A program made the position numbers and the translations under genes. A stretch of 7,781 bases of DNA from Acidimicrobiia bacterium (GTDB taxonomy: Bacteria; Actinomycetota; Acidimicrobiia; Spongiisociales; ZC4RG35): contig JAICND010000054.1 in NCBI GenBank assembly GCA_025929005.1, positions 1-7,781 of the forward strand, in the 5' to 3' direction. Positions 6,392-7,781 of the stretch are shown in pieces; the first letter of the stretch is position 1; each line of letters opens with the position of its first letter. The notes under the pieces were generated by a model. The model was not told where the DNA came from and made no database searches. It worked only from the letters and a program-made list of their open reading frames with translations.

Positions 6392-6832
6392 TTAGCCCTC
6401 TAAATCTCTTATCTTCCGCACCCGGCGGCGGTGGCGCTCCTCGTTGGAGAACTCGGCGGCGACAAAGGCGAGGGTCACCTCTTCGGCCAGCTTCTCACCG
6501 ATGACCCGCGAGCCCAGGCAGAGAACGTTGACGTCGTCGTGTTCGACCATCTGGTGAGCGGTGTAGGTGTCATGGGCCACACCCGCCCGGATTCCCTTGA
6601 TCTTGTTGGCGGCCACACAGGCTCCGGCCCCGGAACCGCAGATGACAACGGCCCGTTCGGCGCGGCCATCCATGACAGCCGCTGACGCCGTGGCGGCAAC
6701 GTCCGGGTAATCGACCGGGTCGCTGTTGTGGGTCCCGAAGTCGTAGACGGCGTGACCGGCGTTGGCCAGCACCTTGGCCAGATGGTCCTTGAGCTCGAAG
6801 CCGGCGTGGTCGGCGGCGAGGGCGATCCTCAT
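6392..6832 (-). CDS. rpiB: ribose-5-phosphate isomerase B
   Basis: This cytoplasmic enzyme interconverts ribose 5-phosphate and ribulose 5-phosphate in the non-oxidative pentose phosphate pathway. The 146 residues match the RpiB/LacAB family (about 145-155). The N-terminus MRIALAADHAGFELK carries the Asp8-His9 pair. DYPDVA is at 41-46. The catalytic-type Cys65 lies in VICGSGAGACVAANKIKGIRA, His98 in VEHDD, and NVLCLGSRVIG completes the pattern. Mycobacterial RpiB lacks this cysteine, so this enzyme is closer to the E. coli type. The ATG at 6832-6830 is preferred over the longer open frame to 6904, because the family begins at MRIA and the extension runs into murA. A related sugar-phosphate isomerase acting on allose or galactose derivatives cannot be fully excluded, but no such pathway is nearby. 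It is divergent from murA and convergent with tRNA-Glu. Confidence 0.93.
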   Translation of the reverse strand: MRIALAADHAGFELKDHLAKVLANAGHAVYDFGTHNSDPVDYPDVAATASAAVMDGRAERAVVICGSGAGACVAANKIKGIRAGVAHDTYTAHQMVEHDDVNVLCLGSRVIGEKLAEEVTLAFVAAEFSNEERHRRRVRKIRDLEG

Positions 6833-6840
6833 CGGTGGCG

Positions 6841-6846
6841 AGGGTA
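6841..6846 (-). promoter_or_regulatory. putative -10 box of rpiB
   Basis: Read on the minus strand this is TACCCT, fitting TANNNT, with 8 nt (CGCCACCG) between it and the rpiB ATG. That would give a transcript with zero to two leader bases. No Shine-Dalgarno is present. A weak TTTACG lies 15 nt upstream as a poor -35. The support is spacing and the lack of any other start signal. Confidence 0.4.
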
Positions 6847-6863
6847 GCGGGCCGGCTTGCCCG

Positions 6864-6869
6864 TAAACT
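6864..6869 (+). promoter_or_regulatory. putative -10 box of a leaderless murA transcript
   Basis: TAAACT fits the TANNNT pattern and sits exactly 6 nt before the murA ATG at 6876, the same spacing as at ilvE. The transcript would start at the ATG itself. No Shine-Dalgarno is present. No -35 is visible; that position overlaps the rpiB promoter on the other strand. Confidence 0.55.
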
Positions 6870-6875
6870 TGGCCG

Positions 6876-7781
6876 ATGCCCGAGATCACGGTCGAGGGTG
6901 GCACTCAGCTGCGTGGAACCGTAAGGGTTGGCGGCGCCAAGAATGCCGCTCTGAAGCACATGGCGGCTGCCCTGCTCGCACCGGGGCGCCATTGCCTGTC
7001 CGAGGTCCCCCGCATCGCCGACGTGATGCTGATGGGCGAACTTCTCTCTCACATGGGCTGCAACTTCCAGGTAGCCAATGGGGGGACGGCCATCGTCGTC
7101 CCCGATCAGCTCCGGCCCGAAGCGCCCCTCGAGCTTGTTCGTCAGATGCGAGCGTCGATCGTGGTCCTCGGTCCCCTCCTGGCCCGGTGTGGCAAGGCGC
7201 TGGTGGCTCTTCCGGGCGGTGACGACCTCGGTGCCAGGCCGATCGACATGCACCTTGATGGGCTGCGCCGGATGGGAGCTTCTTTCCAGCTCGTCCACGG
7301 CGTGTTGGAGGGGAAGGCTCCCACCGGTTTAAGGGGGGCCGAAATCGAGCTGCCGTTCCCATCTGTGGGGGCGACCGAGAACCTGATGCTGGCTGGAGCA
7401 CTCGCTAGCGGGGTCACCACAATCGTCAACGCAGCCCGCGAGCCTGAGATCGCTGACCTGGCCGATCACCTGGTGGCGATGGGGGCAACCGTTTCGGGGG
7501 CGGGCACCGCGCTCATCCATGTCACAGGTTCGGAGCTCAAACCAGCCGACCACCGAATCATCCCTGACCGGGTGGAGGCAGGAACCTTCGCCATGGCCGC
7601 CGCCATTTCAGGCGGGGACGTGACGGTGACGGGGTGCCAGCCGGCTCATCTGCGCATGGAACTCAAAAAGCTCGAGGAAGCGGGCTGCGATGTGGAGAGA
7701 GGCGAAGGCTGGTTGCGGGTCAAGGGTCCCGACCGACCAAAGGCGGTCGACTTCGCCACGCTGCCGTTTCCAGGGTTCCAC
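6876..7781 (+). CDS. murA: UDP-N-acetylglucosamine 1-carboxyvinyltransferase with Asp in place of the catalytic Cys; 3'-truncated by the window edge
   Basis: It catalyses the first committed step of peptidoglycan synthesis, adding enolpyruvate from PEP to UDP-GlcNAc in the cytoplasm. The window holds 302 residues of about 420, with no stop. Family marks are VGGAKNAALKHMAAALLA with Lys22-Asn23, MRASIVVLGPLLARCGKA (91-108), the active loop LPGGDDLGARPIDMH (112-126), the segment FPSVGATENLMLAGA, and PDRVEAGTFAMAAA. In E. coli the loop reads GGCTIG, with Cys115 attacking PEP and bound by fosfomycin. Here that residue is Asp116 (codon 7221-7223), as in Mycobacterium tuberculosis, which predicts natural fosfomycin resistance with retained activity. 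The sequence stops at LPFPGFH, just before the conserved Asp of the FPTD motif. The ATG at 6876 gives the usual N-terminus and a leaderless-type promoter precedes it. A MurA paralogue with another role is unlikely given the complete motif set. Confidence 0.95.
   Translation, partial: MPEITVEGGTQLRGTVRVGGAKNAALKHMAAALLAPGRHCLSEVPRIADVMLMGELLSHMGCNFQVANGGTAIVVPDQLRPEAPLELVRQMRASIVVLGPLLARCGKALVALPGGDDLGARPIDMHLDGLRRMGASFQLVHGVLEGKAPTGLRGAEIELPFPSVGATENLMLAGALASGVTTIVNAAREPEIADLADHLVAMGATVSGAGTALIHVTGSELKPADHRIIPDRVEAGTFAMAAAISGGDVTVTGCQPAHLRMELKKLEEAGCDVERGEGWLRVKGPDRPKAVDFATLPFPGFH

Noticed and set aside
6833..6904. 24-residue N-terminal extension of rpiB
   Set aside because: It crosses the divergent promoter and the start of murA, and RpiB proteins begin at MRIALAADH.
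1..7781. Mobile element, CRISPR array, toxin-antitoxin pair, defence or phage genes
   Set aside because: All coding sequence is accounted for by housekeeping or metabolic families plus one small unknown. No repeat array, transposase, integrase or att-like duplication next to the tRNA was seen.

Overview
This is an ordinary-looking piece of chromosome from a high-G+C bacterium, most likely an Actinomycetota member outside the mycobacteria, possibly an uncultured Acidimicrobiia-like lineage. Four things point there. Third codon positions are G/C-rich. GTG starts are used. At least two genes have leaderless-type starts, with a TANNNT box exactly 6 nt before ATG. The MurA carries Asp where most bacteria have the catalytic Cys, as in Mycobacterium. 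The FAH-family gene, gltX and tRNA-Glu order also matches the arrangement I recall in Mycobacterium and its relatives. The lineage call is inference, not a database result.

Layout from left to right. Positions 1-1809 (+) hold an S9-family serine peptidase that enters from the left edge without its N-terminus. Converging on it, with stop codons overlapping, is a lipoprotein with two META/HslJ-like domains (1806-2561, -). A 72-bp divergent promoter region with an inverted repeat (2562-2633) separates this from a tight + strand run. The run is ilvE (2634-3548), an unrecognised small gene overlapping its stop and apparently frameshifted near its end (3548-4021), an FAH-family hydrolase/isomerase (4040-4801), gltX overlapping the FAH stop by 4 bp (4798-6234), and tRNA-Glu(UUC) 14 nt further on (6249-6321). 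A long imperfect hairpin (6324-6391) fills the gap up to the stop of rpiB, which is on the - strand (6392-6832). A 43-bp divergent promoter region then leads into murA (6876-7781, +), which leaves the right edge just before its general-base Asp motif.

The central block joins branched-chain amino acid transamination (IlvE, a glutamate-linked reaction) to glutamate activation (GltX) and its own tRNA substrate. Overlapping or nearly abutting genes suggest one transcript running from ilvE to the hairpin. The role of the FAH-family enzyme and of the small unknown gene in this unit is not explained by the sequence. RpiB (pentose phosphate pathway) and MurA (peptidoglycan) are housekeeping genes sharing a divergent promoter.

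I found no mobile element, CRISPR array, phage gene, toxin-antitoxin pair or other candidate for a new multi-gene system. The most interesting points are the Cys-to-Asp MurA, the correctable frameshift in the small unknown gene, the tandem META lipoprotein with repeated cysteine pairs, the leaderless promoters, and the large hairpin that exactly fills the tRNA-rpiB gap. No gene-free stretch exceeds 300 bases.
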